A DNA stretch of 35,343 nucleotides from positions 1 to 35,343 of the forward strand of contig JAOPWA010000036.1 of assembly GCA_025965915.1 (NCBI GenBank), in the 5' to 3' direction. This stretch comes from Dactylosporangium sp. (lineage in GTDB: Bacteria; Actinomycetota; Actinomycetes; Mycobacteriales; Micromonosporaceae). Of this stretch, positions 22,933 to 31,280 are shown piece after piece; within the stretch, counting starts at the first letter, position 1; each line of letters opens with the position of its first letter. The notes beneath the pieces were generated by a model, which saw only the letters and a program-made list of their open reading frames with translations, did no database searches and was not told the DNA's origin. A program made the translations under genes and the position numbers.

Positions 22933-24387
22933 ATGGTGCTCCCGCTCGCCGAGATCCTCGCCGCGCCCCGGCTGAACCTGGTCGCACTGACCGGCTCACC
23001 CGAGGCGCTGCGGCGGCCCGTGCGCTGGTGCGCGGTGACCGAACTGGCCGACCCCCGCCCCTGGCTACAGGGCCATGAGCTGGTGCTGACCACCGGGCTG
23101 CGCCAGCGCTCGGTCGCCGCGCAGCGCGAGTTCGTGGACCTCGTCGCGAAGCGGGGCGTCGCCGGCATCGGCTTCGGCACCGGCCTCACCCACGAACGGG
23201 TACCACGCGCGATCATCGCGACCGCGCGGGAGCATGACCTGCCGGTGCTGGAGGTGCCGTACGAGACGCCGTTTCTCGCGGTGGACCGGTTCGTCGCCGA
23301 CCGGGTCGCCGCCGAGAGTCACGCCCGGCAACGTGATCTGCTGCGCATGCACGAATCCCTGGCCAGTGCCCTGCTTTCCGGCGGGGGGCTGGACGGGCTG
23401 GTGCACACGCTGGCCCAGCTCGTCGGCGCTCCGGTCGCGGTGACGGACGCGTACGGGGTGGTTCTCGCCGCCGCGCCCACCGGCTCTGCATGGTCGGAAG
23501 GGACCGGACTGGCGGCCCCGATCGAGGTCGCCGGCGCGGTGATAGCGCACCTGTGCACCCGCGCCGGGCACGAGGTGCTGCCGTACGCCGCCAGCCTGGT
23601 CGGGTTGGAACTGGCCCGCCGCCAGGCCGTCCTGGCCGCCCGCCGGGAACTCGTCGGCCAGGTGATCGAGGACATCGTGCGGGCCAGCCTCTCGGAGGGG
23701 GAGGCCGCCAGGCGCCTGTCCACGTTCGGGGTGGACGCCGCACGACCGCACACCGTCCTGCTGGCCGCCGCCAGCAGGGACGCCGACCCCGGTGGCGACC
23801 GGCTACGCGGCCTACCCGGCGGCGCGTACCCGCTGTCCGCGGCCGGTGCCGAGCCCGTGGTCACCGCGTACATGGGGGAGCACCTCGTGGTGGTGGTGGG
23901 CGAGGGCCGGCCGGTGGCCGAGGTCGCCCGCCAGACCCTCGGCTACGTGGCCCAGCTCGGGGAGAACGCACGGGTCGGCATCGGCGGGGCGTACCCCGGC
24001 GCAGCCGGCCTGCGGTGGAGCTTCTACGAGGCGCGCGAGGCCCTGAGTCGGGGCCCGGGAATCAACGCCCGCGAACCGCTGTCACTGCCCGGTCTCCTGC
24101 TCGCCAGCGAGGCGCTGCCCCTGACCGAGTTGGGTCGAGCGGTGCTGGCGCCACTGCTGGACTTCGACGAACAGGGTGGTGGCGGGGACCTGGTGGCGAC
24201 GCTGCGCGCCTACCTGGAGGAGGACGCGTCGGTGGCGCGGGTGGCTGCGCGGCTGTTCGTGCACCGCAACACCGTCCGGTACCGGCTCGACCAGATCGAG
24301 CGGCTCACCGGGCGCACGCTGGCCTCCACCCAGGACCGGGTGCAGTTCTGGCTCGCGCTGCAGGCGGTGACGCTGGGGGCGCGTTGA
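22933..24387 (+). CDS. PucR-family transcriptional regulator
   Basis: MVLPLAEILAAPRLNLVALTGSPEALRRPVRWCAVTELADPRPWLQGHELVLTTGLRQ (PucR N-domain); C-terminal YLEEDASVARVAARLFVHRNTVRYRLDQIERLTGRTL HTH. Confidence 0.92.
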   Translation: MVLPLAEILAAPRLNLVALTGSPEALRRPVRWCAVTELADPRPWLQGHELVLTTGLRQRSVAAQREFVDLVAKRGVAGIGFGTGLTHERVPRAIIATAREHDLPVLEVPYETPFLAVDRFVADRVAAESHARQRDLLRMHESLASALLSGGGLDGLVHTLAQLVGAPVAVTDAYGVVLAAAPTGSAWSEGTGLAAPIEVAGAVIAHLCTRAGHEVLPYAASLVGLELARRQAVLAARRELVGQVIEDIVRASLSEGEAARRLSTFGVDAARPHTVLLAAASRDADPGGDRLRGLPGGAYPLSAAGAEPVVTAYMGEHLVVVVGEGRPVAEVARQTLGYVAQLGENARVGIGGAYPGAAGLRWSFYEAREALSRGPGINAREPLSLPGLLLASEALPLTELGRAVLAPLLDFDEQGGGGDLVATLRAYLEEDASVARVAARLFVHRNTVRYRLDQIERLTGRTLASTQDRVQFWLALQAVTLGAR

Positions 24388-24445
24388 CTTTGGAGGCGCG
24401 TTGAGCTTGGAGGCGCCTTGGCCTTCAGGGCGCGTTGACGCCGGG
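24378..24445. repeat. Degenerating 17-bp tandem repeat (x4) over and after the PucR stop codon
   Basis: ggcgcgttgactttgga / ggcgcgttgagcttgga / ggcgccttggccttcag / ggcgcgttgacgccggg. Confidence 0.8.
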
Positions 24446-24485
24446 CGTCAGGTGACGCTCACCGCCGCGGGGGTACACATCCGGT

Positions 24486-26018
24486 ATGGCCGACAAACTG
24501 GCGACGTACCGCAGTAAGCGGTCGGCGTCGCGTACACCGGAGCCGGTGCCCGCGCCGGCGCCGGCGCCGCTGCCACGCGGCGACGACGACACGTTCGTCA
24601 TCCAGGAGCACCATGCGCGGCGGCTGCACTGGGACTTCCGACTGGAGCGTGACGGGGTCCTCGTGTCGTGGGCGCTGCCCAAGGGCCTGCCACCGGACCC
24701 GAACCAGAACCACCTCGCGGTACACACCGAGGACCATCCGCTCGACTACGCGACGTTCGAGGGTGAGATCCCGAAGGGCGAGTACGGCGGTGGCCAGGTG
24801 GAGATTTGGGACCACGGCACGTACGAGTGTGAGAAGTGGACCGACCGCGAGGTGAAGGTCGTCCTTCACGGCCGGCGGGCCAGCGGCCGCTACGTGTTGA
24901 TCCACACCCGCGGTGACAACTGGCTGATCCACCGGATGGAGCCGCCGTCCGCCGACGGGCCGGAACGGGAACGCGAGCCGGAACGGCAGGTGAAGGGTCA
25001 GCGGAACCCGCGGCCGGCACCGGGGTCGACGCGGGAGCCGAAGCGGGAGCCGATGCCGGAATTGATCCGGCCGATGCTGGCCACGTTGGGGGAGTTGCCG
25101 CCGCCCAGCGAGGACGACGAGTTCGGTTACGAGATGAAATGGGATGGCCTGCGGGCTGTCGTGTACGTCGCCGATGGCCGGGTCCGCGTGGTGTCACGCA
25201 ACGACCGGGACGTCACGGTCGCCTACCCGGAGATATGCGACCTCGGCGGGGCGCTCGGCGACGTCCCTGCCGTACTCGACGGAGAGATCGTCGCGTGCGA
25301 CCCGGCGGGGCGGATCTCCTTCATGGCGTTGCAGCCACGGATGCACGTGCGCGACCCGGCGGAGATCCGGCGGCTACGCGAGGAGGTACCGGTGACCTAC
25401 AAGGTGTTCGACCTGCTCTACCTCGACGGTCACATGACGATCGGGCTGCCGTACGTGCAACGCCGCGAGCTGCTGGAGTCCCTGCGGCTGGAAGGCCCGC
25501 ACTGGGACACCCCGCCGTACCGCAAGGGCGGTGGTGCGCAGGCCCTGGCAGCCTCCGAGGAGCAGCAGCTCGAAGGGATCGTGGCTAAACGACTCGACTC
25601 GGTCTACGAGCCGGGTCGACGCTCCAGTGCCTGGATCAAGGTCAAGCACACCCGGACCCAGGAGGTCATCGTCGGCGGCTGGACGCCCGGTAAGGGTCGG
25701 CGCGAGGGCACGATCGGCGCCCTGCTGCTCGGCATCCCGGGACCCGAGGGGCTGGAGTACGTCGGGCAGGTCGGTACCGGCTTCACCCGGGAGACCCTCG
25801 ACGACCTGTACCGAAGGCTGCGCCCACTCGAACGCAAGACCCCGCCGTTCGCCCATTCGCTGCCCACCCGCGACGCGAAGGACGCGCACTGGGTCACGCC
25901 GAAGCTGGTAGGCGAGGTGGAGTTCGGCGAGTGGACCCGCGACGGCCGGCTGCGCCAGCCGAGCTGGCGCGGCCTACGTCCCGACAAGACGCCGGACGAG
26001 GTGGTCAGAGAGAGCTGA
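24486..26018 (+). CDS. LigD-like bifunctional protein: 3'-phosphoesterase (PE) domain + ATP-dependent DNA ligase domain
   Basis: PE: FVIQEHHARRLHWDFRLERDGVLVSWALPKGLP...HPLDYATFEGEIPKGEYGGGQVEIWDHGTY. Ligase: GYEMKWDGLRAVVYVADGRVRVVSRNDRDVT (KxDG motif), DGEIVACD, EGIVAKRLDSVYEPGRRSSAWIKVK. Confidence 0.92.
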   Translation: MADKLATYRSKRSASRTPEPVPAPAPAPLPRGDDDTFVIQEHHARRLHWDFRLERDGVLVSWALPKGLPPDPNQNHLAVHTEDHPLDYATFEGEIPKGEYGGGQVEIWDHGTYECEKWTDREVKVVLHGRRASGRYVLIHTRGDNWLIHRMEPPSADGPEREREPERQVKGQRNPRPAPGSTREPKREPMPELIRPMLATLGELPPPSEDDEFGYEMKWDGLRAVVYVADGRVRVVSRNDRDVTVAYPEICDLGGALGDVPAVLDGEIVACDPAGRISFMALQPRMHVRDPAEIRRLREEVPVTYKVFDLLYLDGHMTIGLPYVQRRELLESLRLEGPHWDTPPYRKGGGAQALAASEEQQLEGIVAKRLDSVYEPGRRSSAWIKVKHTRTQEVIVGGWTPGKGRREGTIGALLLGIPGPEGLEYVGQVGTGFTRETLDDLYRRLRPLERKTPPFAHSLPTRDAKDAHWVTPKLVGEVEFGEWTRDGRLRQPSWRGLRPDKTPDEVVRES

Positions 26019-26039
26019 CAGATCGAGAGCTGAGAGGTC
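26010..26039. repeat. 15-bp imperfect tandem duplication over the ligase stop codon
   Basis: gagagctgacagatc / gagagctgagaggtc, 12/15 identical. Confidence 0.6.
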
Positions 26040-26044
26040 CAGGT

Positions 26045-26092
26045 CGTGACACCCGCCGGCCGCGGTGCAACGGACGACCGGCGGGTGTCACG
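26045..26092. terminator. Strong bidirectional hairpin between convergent ligase and methyltransferase genes
   Basis: cgtgacacccgccgg - 18 nt - ccggcgggtgtcacg; 15-bp perfect stem, overlapping the methyltransferase stop codon. Confidence 0.8.
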
Positions 26093-26891
26093 GCTTGCGG
26101 CCCACTGCTCCCAACATCAACGCCGCGCCAGGAGAGTCGTCCGTCCCACCCGGATCCGGATGCCAGTGCGCGACCTCCACGACTCCCGGCTCGACGATCT
26201 CCAGGCCGGCAAGCAACGCTTCCACCTGCTTCGGTGTCCGCGGCTGTCCCGGCGTCGGGGTGTGTTCGTAGAGCCGCCGGATCTCTTCGATCTCCTGCTT
26301 GTGTGAGGACTCGGTGACGTGCGAGATCGCGATGTAACTTCCGGACACCAGGCCGTCGCGGAGTTGGGCGATGACGCCGGCGGGGTCGTCGTCGTCGGAC
26401 ACGAAGTGCAGCACGGCCATCAGCAGCACCGCCACCGGCTGGGAGAAATCCAGAAGATCGAGTACCTGGGGGTGGTAGAGGATCTCGGCGGGTCGCCGCA
26501 GGTCTGCCTCGATGGAAAGGGCGCCCGGGTTGTTGGACAGGATCGCCTGACCGTGCGCGACGGCTACCGGGTCGAGGTCGACATAGACCACCCGGGCGTC
26601 CGGTGCGGACTCCTGGGCCACCTCGTGCACGTTACCGAGGGTCGGGATGCCCGAGCCGATGTCGAGGAACTGTCGCACGCCCGCGTCGACCAGCCAGCGA
26701 ACGGATCGGCCGAGAAACGCGCGGTTAGCGGAAGCGGCCCGGCTGAAGCCGGGCATGACCGCCTCGACCCGTGCGACGAATTCCCGGTCGACGGCGAAGT
26801 TGTGGTATCCGCCCAGGAAGTAGTCGTAGGCCCGGGCGGCGTTGGGAACGGTGACGTCCACGCCGTCAGGCACCCAGCTCGGCAGTTCCAA
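26088..26891 (-). CDS. DUF574-type SAM-dependent methyltransferase (second copy)
   Basis: ARAYDYFLGGYHNFAVDREFVARVE, QFLDIGSGIPTLGNVHEVAQESAPDARVVYVDLDPVAVAHGQAIL. TTG start at 26891 behind GAGGAG preferred over the 27101 ORF start. Confidence 0.88.
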   Translation of the reverse strand: MELPSWVPDGVDVTVPNAARAYDYFLGGYHNFAVDREFVARVEAVMPGFSRAASANRAFLGRSVRWLVDAGVRQFLDIGSGIPTLGNVHEVAQESAPDARVVYVDLDPVAVAHGQAILSNNPGALSIEADLRRPAEILYHPQVLDLLDFSQPVAVLLMAVLHFVSDDDDPAGVIAQLRDGLVSGSYIAISHVTESSHKQEIEEIRRLYEHTPTPGQPRTPKQVEALLAGLEIVEPGVVEVAHWHPDPGGTDDSPGAALMLGAVGRKP

Positions 26892-27015
26892 CTCACGCTC
26901 CTCATGTCGTGGCAGGGCTTCAGCAGTGGCAGGGACTGAACAGCGGCAGCCATCACTGTTCCTCAACACGCAGGCGCCTGCCAAGGCCCGAGGTCGGAAA
27001 ACGGATGGCAGATCA

Positions 27016-27066
27016 AATGAAGCATGATGCTGAATGAAACATGATGCTGAATGAAGCATCGTCTTG
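27016..27066. repeat. 17-bp tandem repeat (x3) upstream of methyltransferase
   Basis: aatgaagcatgatgctg / aatgaaacatgatgctg / aatgaagcatcgtcttg. Confidence 0.88.
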
Positions 27067-27125
27067 AGCAGCGCTCTGCACATTGCCTTGAATGAGGGCA
27101 CGTGCCTGGCCGTGTACCGGGGGGC

Positions 27126-27725
27126 TCACCGCCGGGCGGCCTGCAACCGCACCTGACGGTCGGCGACCAGCACCATGGCATCGACCTGTGCCAGGATCGC
27201 CTCACCGAACCCGCGCATCCAGCGCGTCAGGAGCAGCAATTCGGCTCCGGCCCGGGACCGGTTGTGGGGATCGGACACAAAGGCCGAGATCAGGTCCTCG
27301 ACGAGCAGTCGGGCGCGGACCCGGGCGTGGTAGAGATGCTGTTCGCTTGTCTCGGCGTCGTCCTCGACTGTGCTGTCCGCGCATGCGGCCGCGAGATCGA
27401 GGATCGAATCGGTGTAGCGGTCCGCCTCACGGACCAGCCAACTCTGTGGTCGGCGGGGTCGCGGCTGTCCAACGGCACGGTCGACATCGGTGCCGTGGTC
27501 CCGGTAGAAGTTGCGCAGCCGATCGATCTCGGCGCGCAGCGCGGATTGGTCGCGCTCGGCCATCTCGAGCGCGTTGGCGGCGCGCTGGACGAAGTCGTTG
27601 ACATCGTCTTCGGAGTAGCCGCGCCAGGCCAGTTGGGACTGCCGGAAGGCGGTCGCGCGCGCCTCTTTGGCGGTAAGTGCGCCGCCGTGCCGCCGGACGG
27701 AGCCCGGGTTGACAGGGGTACTCAT
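27126..27725 (-). CDS. DivIVA-domain-like protein
   Basis: LTAKEARATAFRQSQLAWRGYSEDDVNDFVQRAANALEMAERDQSALRAEIDRLRNFYRDHG: DivIVA-type N-terminal motif followed by coiled coil. Confidence 0.65.
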   Translation of the reverse strand: MSTPVNPGSVRRHGGALTAKEARATAFRQSQLAWRGYSEDDVNDFVQRAANALEMAERDQSALRAEIDRLRNFYRDHGTDVDRAVGQPRPRRPQSWLVREADRYTDSILDLAAACADSTVEDDAETSEQHLYHARVRARLLVEDLISAFVSDPHNRSRAGAELLLLTRWMRGFGEAILAQVDAMVLVADRQVRLQAARR

Positions 27726-27829
27726 CGACGCCTCCCGCGTGCGGCCGTGCCGGAGGCGGGAACGAGCTTCCGAGTCATTGTTCCAACGTTATCGGCGGCA
27801 ACGACGCACAAAGATCGTTTAACCTGCGC

Positions 27830-30800
27830 TTAGGGATCGCCGGAGATTGATTTAACCTTACGGCGCAGCCGCAGGGTGACGACCTGGAACGGGCGTAGGG
27901 ACAGCCGCAGGCCACCGTCGGGTTCGACGACCGGTCCGGCGCGACGCTGCCGCTCGGCCAGTGCGCGTTCGAGCAGATCGACCTCGGCCACTGAGGAGAT
28001 CGGGAAGCCGGCACGTACGGTCGTGGCCGCCCGCCCACCGTGCGACTCGTACAGCCGCACGACCACGTCGCCGCAGCGGTCGTCGGCGAGTTTGACCGCC
28101 TCCACGCGTACCGCCGGATTGTCGACCGTGAGTAACGCCGGGAACGGGTAGCCACCGGGCGCCGGACGAAGCGGCAGGTTGAGCGCGTAACCGGCGTCCG
28201 CGGCGGCACCGACGTCGGCGCCCACGACCAGGGCGTACGTGAAGCGGTGTAGATCCTGGTCGGTGCGCGGGTCGGGGCTGTGCGGCGCGCGTAGCAGGGT
28301 CAGCCGCACTGTCGTGGTGGTGCCGCCGTCGCAGTCACGGGTCGTCCGCGCCACGTCGTGGCCGTATGTCGAGTCGTTGGCGACCGCGACGCCGTAGCCC
28401 GACTCGGCGACATGGATCCAGCGATGAGCGTAGATCTCGTAACGGGCGTGGTCCCAACTGGTGTTGGTGTGAAGTGGCCGATGCACGTGACCGAACTGGA
28501 TCTCCGCCGTCGACCGGTCGGCGTGGAGGTCGAGGGGGAAGGCGGCCTTGAGTACCTTTTCCGACTCGTGCCAGTCGATCTCGGTGTCGACGTCGAGGCG
28601 ACGGGCCCCGGCGGCCAACCGGTAGATCTGCGTCACCCGGGACCGGCCGACGCGACGCTCGACCCGGACGGCGGCCAGCAGCGGGCCCGCCTCGGTCACC
28701 GTCACCGAGTCGGCCGCACTCAGGTCGGTACACCGGTGCAGGTAATGCCGGTCGATGTTCCACGCGTCCCACTGGGCGGGGTGATCGGGGTGCAGTTGCA
28801 GCAGGTTGCCGCGGGCTCCGGGCGCGATCAGTTCCCGGTCGGCGACCAGGTCGAGTACAGAGCGCAGCAGTCCGTCGGTGTCGACAGCCACGCGTACCAG
28901 GCCGTTGTCGAGGATCGTGTCGCCCCCCGCGGCCGTACCACCCTGCGTCGGCGTACCACCCTGCGTCGGCGTACCACTCTCCCTGGGCGTGCCGCTGTGC
29001 GCAGGCGTGCTTTCGACGGTCACCGCTGCGACCCGGTCCGGCACTACCGGACTGACCGGGCCGCCACCCTGGGCCGGTGCCGTCGCCCACACTGCCCACC
29101 GGTCGTCGGACAACCGTTGACCGGGCTGGAGGTCTGGCCGCTGACCCGGCTGATAGCCGGCCAGCACGAGCACCTCGGCCCGGTCGGTCGGCGCGGCGTT
29201 GAGCACACCCCACCGGTCCTGGTCGGCGCGGAGCGCCACCGTCTTGTCCTGGTCGGCGCGGAGCGCCGAGGTCGCCCGGGTGATCAGCGCCTCCAGGTCG
29301 GTACGTATCCGCTCGTAGGTCTCGCGCGCCTCGCGGTGCACCCAGGCGATAGACGAGCCGGGCAGGATGTCGTGGAACTGGAGCAGCAGCACCAGCTTCC
29401 AGACGCGGTCGAGTTCGTCGTAGGGGTAGGACAGGTTCGCGTACACGTGGGCGGCGGTCGACCAGAGTTCGGCCTCGCGGAGCAGATGCTCGCTGCGCCG
29501 GTTGCCCGCCTTCATCTTGGCCTGCGTCGTGAATGTCGCCCGGTGGTTTTCCAGGTAGAGCTCACCGGTCCAGGTCGGCGCGTCGGGATACTCCTCGTAC
29601 GCGCGCTGGAAGAACGCCGCCGGCGCCTCCACCGTCACCCGCGGCGAGCCCTCCAGGTCACGCAGCCGCCGGGCGCGCTCGAGCATCTCGCGGGTGGGGC
29701 CGCCGCCGCCGTCGCCGTACCCGAACGGCACCAGTGACGTCGTCGCGGCGCCCTTCTCGGCGAAGTTGGCCACCGCGGACGCCAGTTCCGCACCGGAGAG
29801 CTGCGAGTTGTAGGTATTGACCGGAGGGAAGTGGGTGAAGATCCGGGTACCGTCGATGCCCTCCCACCAGAACGTGTGGTGGGGCATCGCGTTGGTCTCG
29901 TTCCACGACAGCTTCTGGGTCAGGAACCACTCCACCCCGGCCAGCCGGGCCAACTGGGGGAACGCCGCCGTGTACCCGAACGAGTCCGGCAGCCAGATCT
30001 CCCGGGTGTCGATGCCGAACTCGTTTGCGAAGAACCGCTTGCCGTACGTGATCTGGCGGACCAGCGCCTCGCCGGTGGGCAGGTTGGCGTCGGCCTCCAC
30101 CCACATCGAGCCGACCGGCGCCCAGTTGCCCGCGCGTACCGCCGCGCGGATCCGCTCGTAGATGTGCGGCTGGTTCTCCTTGACCCACGCGTACTGCTGC
30201 GCCTGCGAGCAGGCGAACACCAGCTCCGGATAGTCGGCTGCCAGGGCGGTGACATTGGCGAAGGTACGGGCGGCCTTGCGTACCGTCTCGCGCAGCGGCC
30301 ACAGCCAGGCCGAGTCGATGTGCGCGTGGCCCACGGCGGAGACGCGATGGGCGCTCGCATACGCCGGGCGGGCCAGTACGTCGGCGAGTACGCGGCGGCC
30401 GTCAGCGGCGGTCCCCGCCACGTCGTGCAGGTCGATCACGTCGAGCATGCGTTCCAGCGCGCGCAGGATCTCGTGCCCGCGCGGTTCGTGTGACGGCAGC
30501 GCGGCCATCAGCTCGGCCAGCACCTCGACGTCGAGTACGAGCTGCCAGACCGGCTCGCAGAGCACAGCCAGGTCGGCCTGTGCGAGCCGGTACAGCGGCG
30601 CGGTCGGCGCGGTCAGCCGGTCGCCGAGCTCGGTGGGCGCGAAGTCCCGCAGCACGACCGGGTTGGCCGCCGCCTCCAGCAGCACGTCGACCCGGTCGCC
30701 GGTCACCGGAATGTAGCGGTTGAGTGGATGGACGCCCTTGATCGGTACGCCATCCGCGGTGTACGCCAGCGCCTCGGCCTGGAAGCCGGGCGCGGCGCCG

Positions 30801-31099
30801 CCGGTCCCGTGGCCGCCGAACCCCAGGTCGAAGACGGCCTCGACCCGTTGATCGGTCCAATCGGCGGGCACCTCACCGCGTACCCGAAACCAGGTCGTCG
30901 ACCAGGGCGACCCCCAGGGCTGGCCGATCATGACCGGTTCGTAGCTCGCGTCGAGCGCCTGCCACGCGGGAACCGGTTCACCGGGCGCCGTCCAGGCCGC
31001 GACCTCCAGCGGCCGGTACATGGAGTACCGGGCGGGGCGCAGGTACTGCTCCAACGCCCGCCGCAGCCGCTCCTCGACCAGCGCCCGGTCGTCGTGCAT
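27830..31099 (-). CDS. GH38-family alpha-mannosidase
   Basis: VSAVGHAHIDSAWLWPLRETVRKAARTFANVTAL, FACSQAQQYAWVKENQPHIYERIR, GREIWLPDSFGYTAAFPQLARLAGVEWFLTQKLSWNETN, QFHDILPGSSIAWVH. ATG at 31099 with GGAGG RBS preferred over 31156. Confidence 0.94.
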   Translation of the reverse strand: MHDDRALVEERLRRALEQYLRPARYSMYRPLEVAAWTAPGEPVPAWQALDASYEPVMIGQPWGSPWSTTWFRVRGEVPADWTDQRVEAVFDLGFGGHGTGGAAPGFQAEALAYTADGVPIKGVHPLNRYIPVTGDRVDVLLEAAANPVVLRDFAPTELGDRLTAPTAPLYRLAQADLAVLCEPVWQLVLDVEVLAELMAALPSHEPRGHEILRALERMLDVIDLHDVAGTAADGRRVLADVLARPAYASAHRVSAVGHAHIDSAWLWPLRETVRKAARTFANVTALAADYPELVFACSQAQQYAWVKENQPHIYERIRAAVRAGNWAPVGSMWVEADANLPTGEALVRQITYGKRFFANEFGIDTREIWLPDSFGYTAAFPQLARLAGVEWFLTQKLSWNETNAMPHHTFWWEGIDGTRIFTHFPPVNTYNSQLSGAELASAVANFAEKGAATTSLVPFGYGDGGGGPTREMLERARRLRDLEGSPRVTVEAPAAFFQRAYEEYPDAPTWTGELYLENHRATFTTQAKMKAGNRRSEHLLREAELWSTAAHVYANLSYPYDELDRVWKLVLLLQFHDILPGSSIAWVHREARETYERIRTDLEALITRATSALRADQDKTVALRADQDRWGVLNAAPTDRAEVLVLAGYQPGQRPDLQPGQRLSDDRWAVWATAPAQGGGPVSPVVPDRVAAVTVESTPAHSGTPRESGTPTQGGTPTQGGTAAGGDTILDNGLVRVAVDTDGLLRSVLDLVADRELIAPGARGNLLQLHPDHPAQWDAWNIDRHYLHRCTDLSAADSVTVTEAGPLLAAVRVERRVGRSRVTQIYRLAAGARRLDVDTEIDWHESEKVLKAAFPLDLHADRSTAEIQFGHVHRPLHTNTSWDHARYEIYAHRWIHVAESGYGVAVANDSTYGHDVARTTRDCDGGTTTTVRLTLLRAPHSPDPRTDQDLHRFTYALVVGADVGAAADAGYALNLPLRPAPGGYPFPALLTVDNPAVRVEAVKLADDRCGDVVVRLYESHGGRAATTVRAGFPISSVAEVDLLERALAERQRRAGPVVEPDGGLRLSLRPFQVVTLRLRRKVKSISGDP
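28934..29005. repeat. 18-bp tandem repeat (x4) inside the alpha-mannosidase gene
   Basis: cgtaccaccctgcgtcgg x2, cgtaccactctccctggg, cgtgccgctgtgcgcagg; encodes TPAHSG TPRESG TPTQGG TPTQGG. Confidence 0.9.
29216..29267. repeat. 30-bp period tandem duplication (22 bp identical) inside the alpha-mannosidase gene
   Basis: gtcctggtcggcgcggagcgcc at 29216 and 29246; encodes ALRADQDKTV ALRADQDRWG. Confidence 0.9.
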
Positions 31100-31280
31100 G
31101 TGCGCCTCCCGAACTGTGGCATGGCGTGATCTCGCCATTACGGGCAAGATATGCAAGCGGACCGATACGCGACGTTGCGCCGCTTCGACCGTACGTCACG
31201 TTCCGATCGGACAAGAGGTTTCTCGAGCAAAGGACTTCTCGGGGAGGGACGATGCGACGACGCATCGCGGGGCACGGATC

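Noticed and set aside
28358-29737. 459-aa plus-strand ORF antisense to the alpha-mannosidase
   Set aside because: Shadow ORF; GH38 motifs lie on the minus strand.
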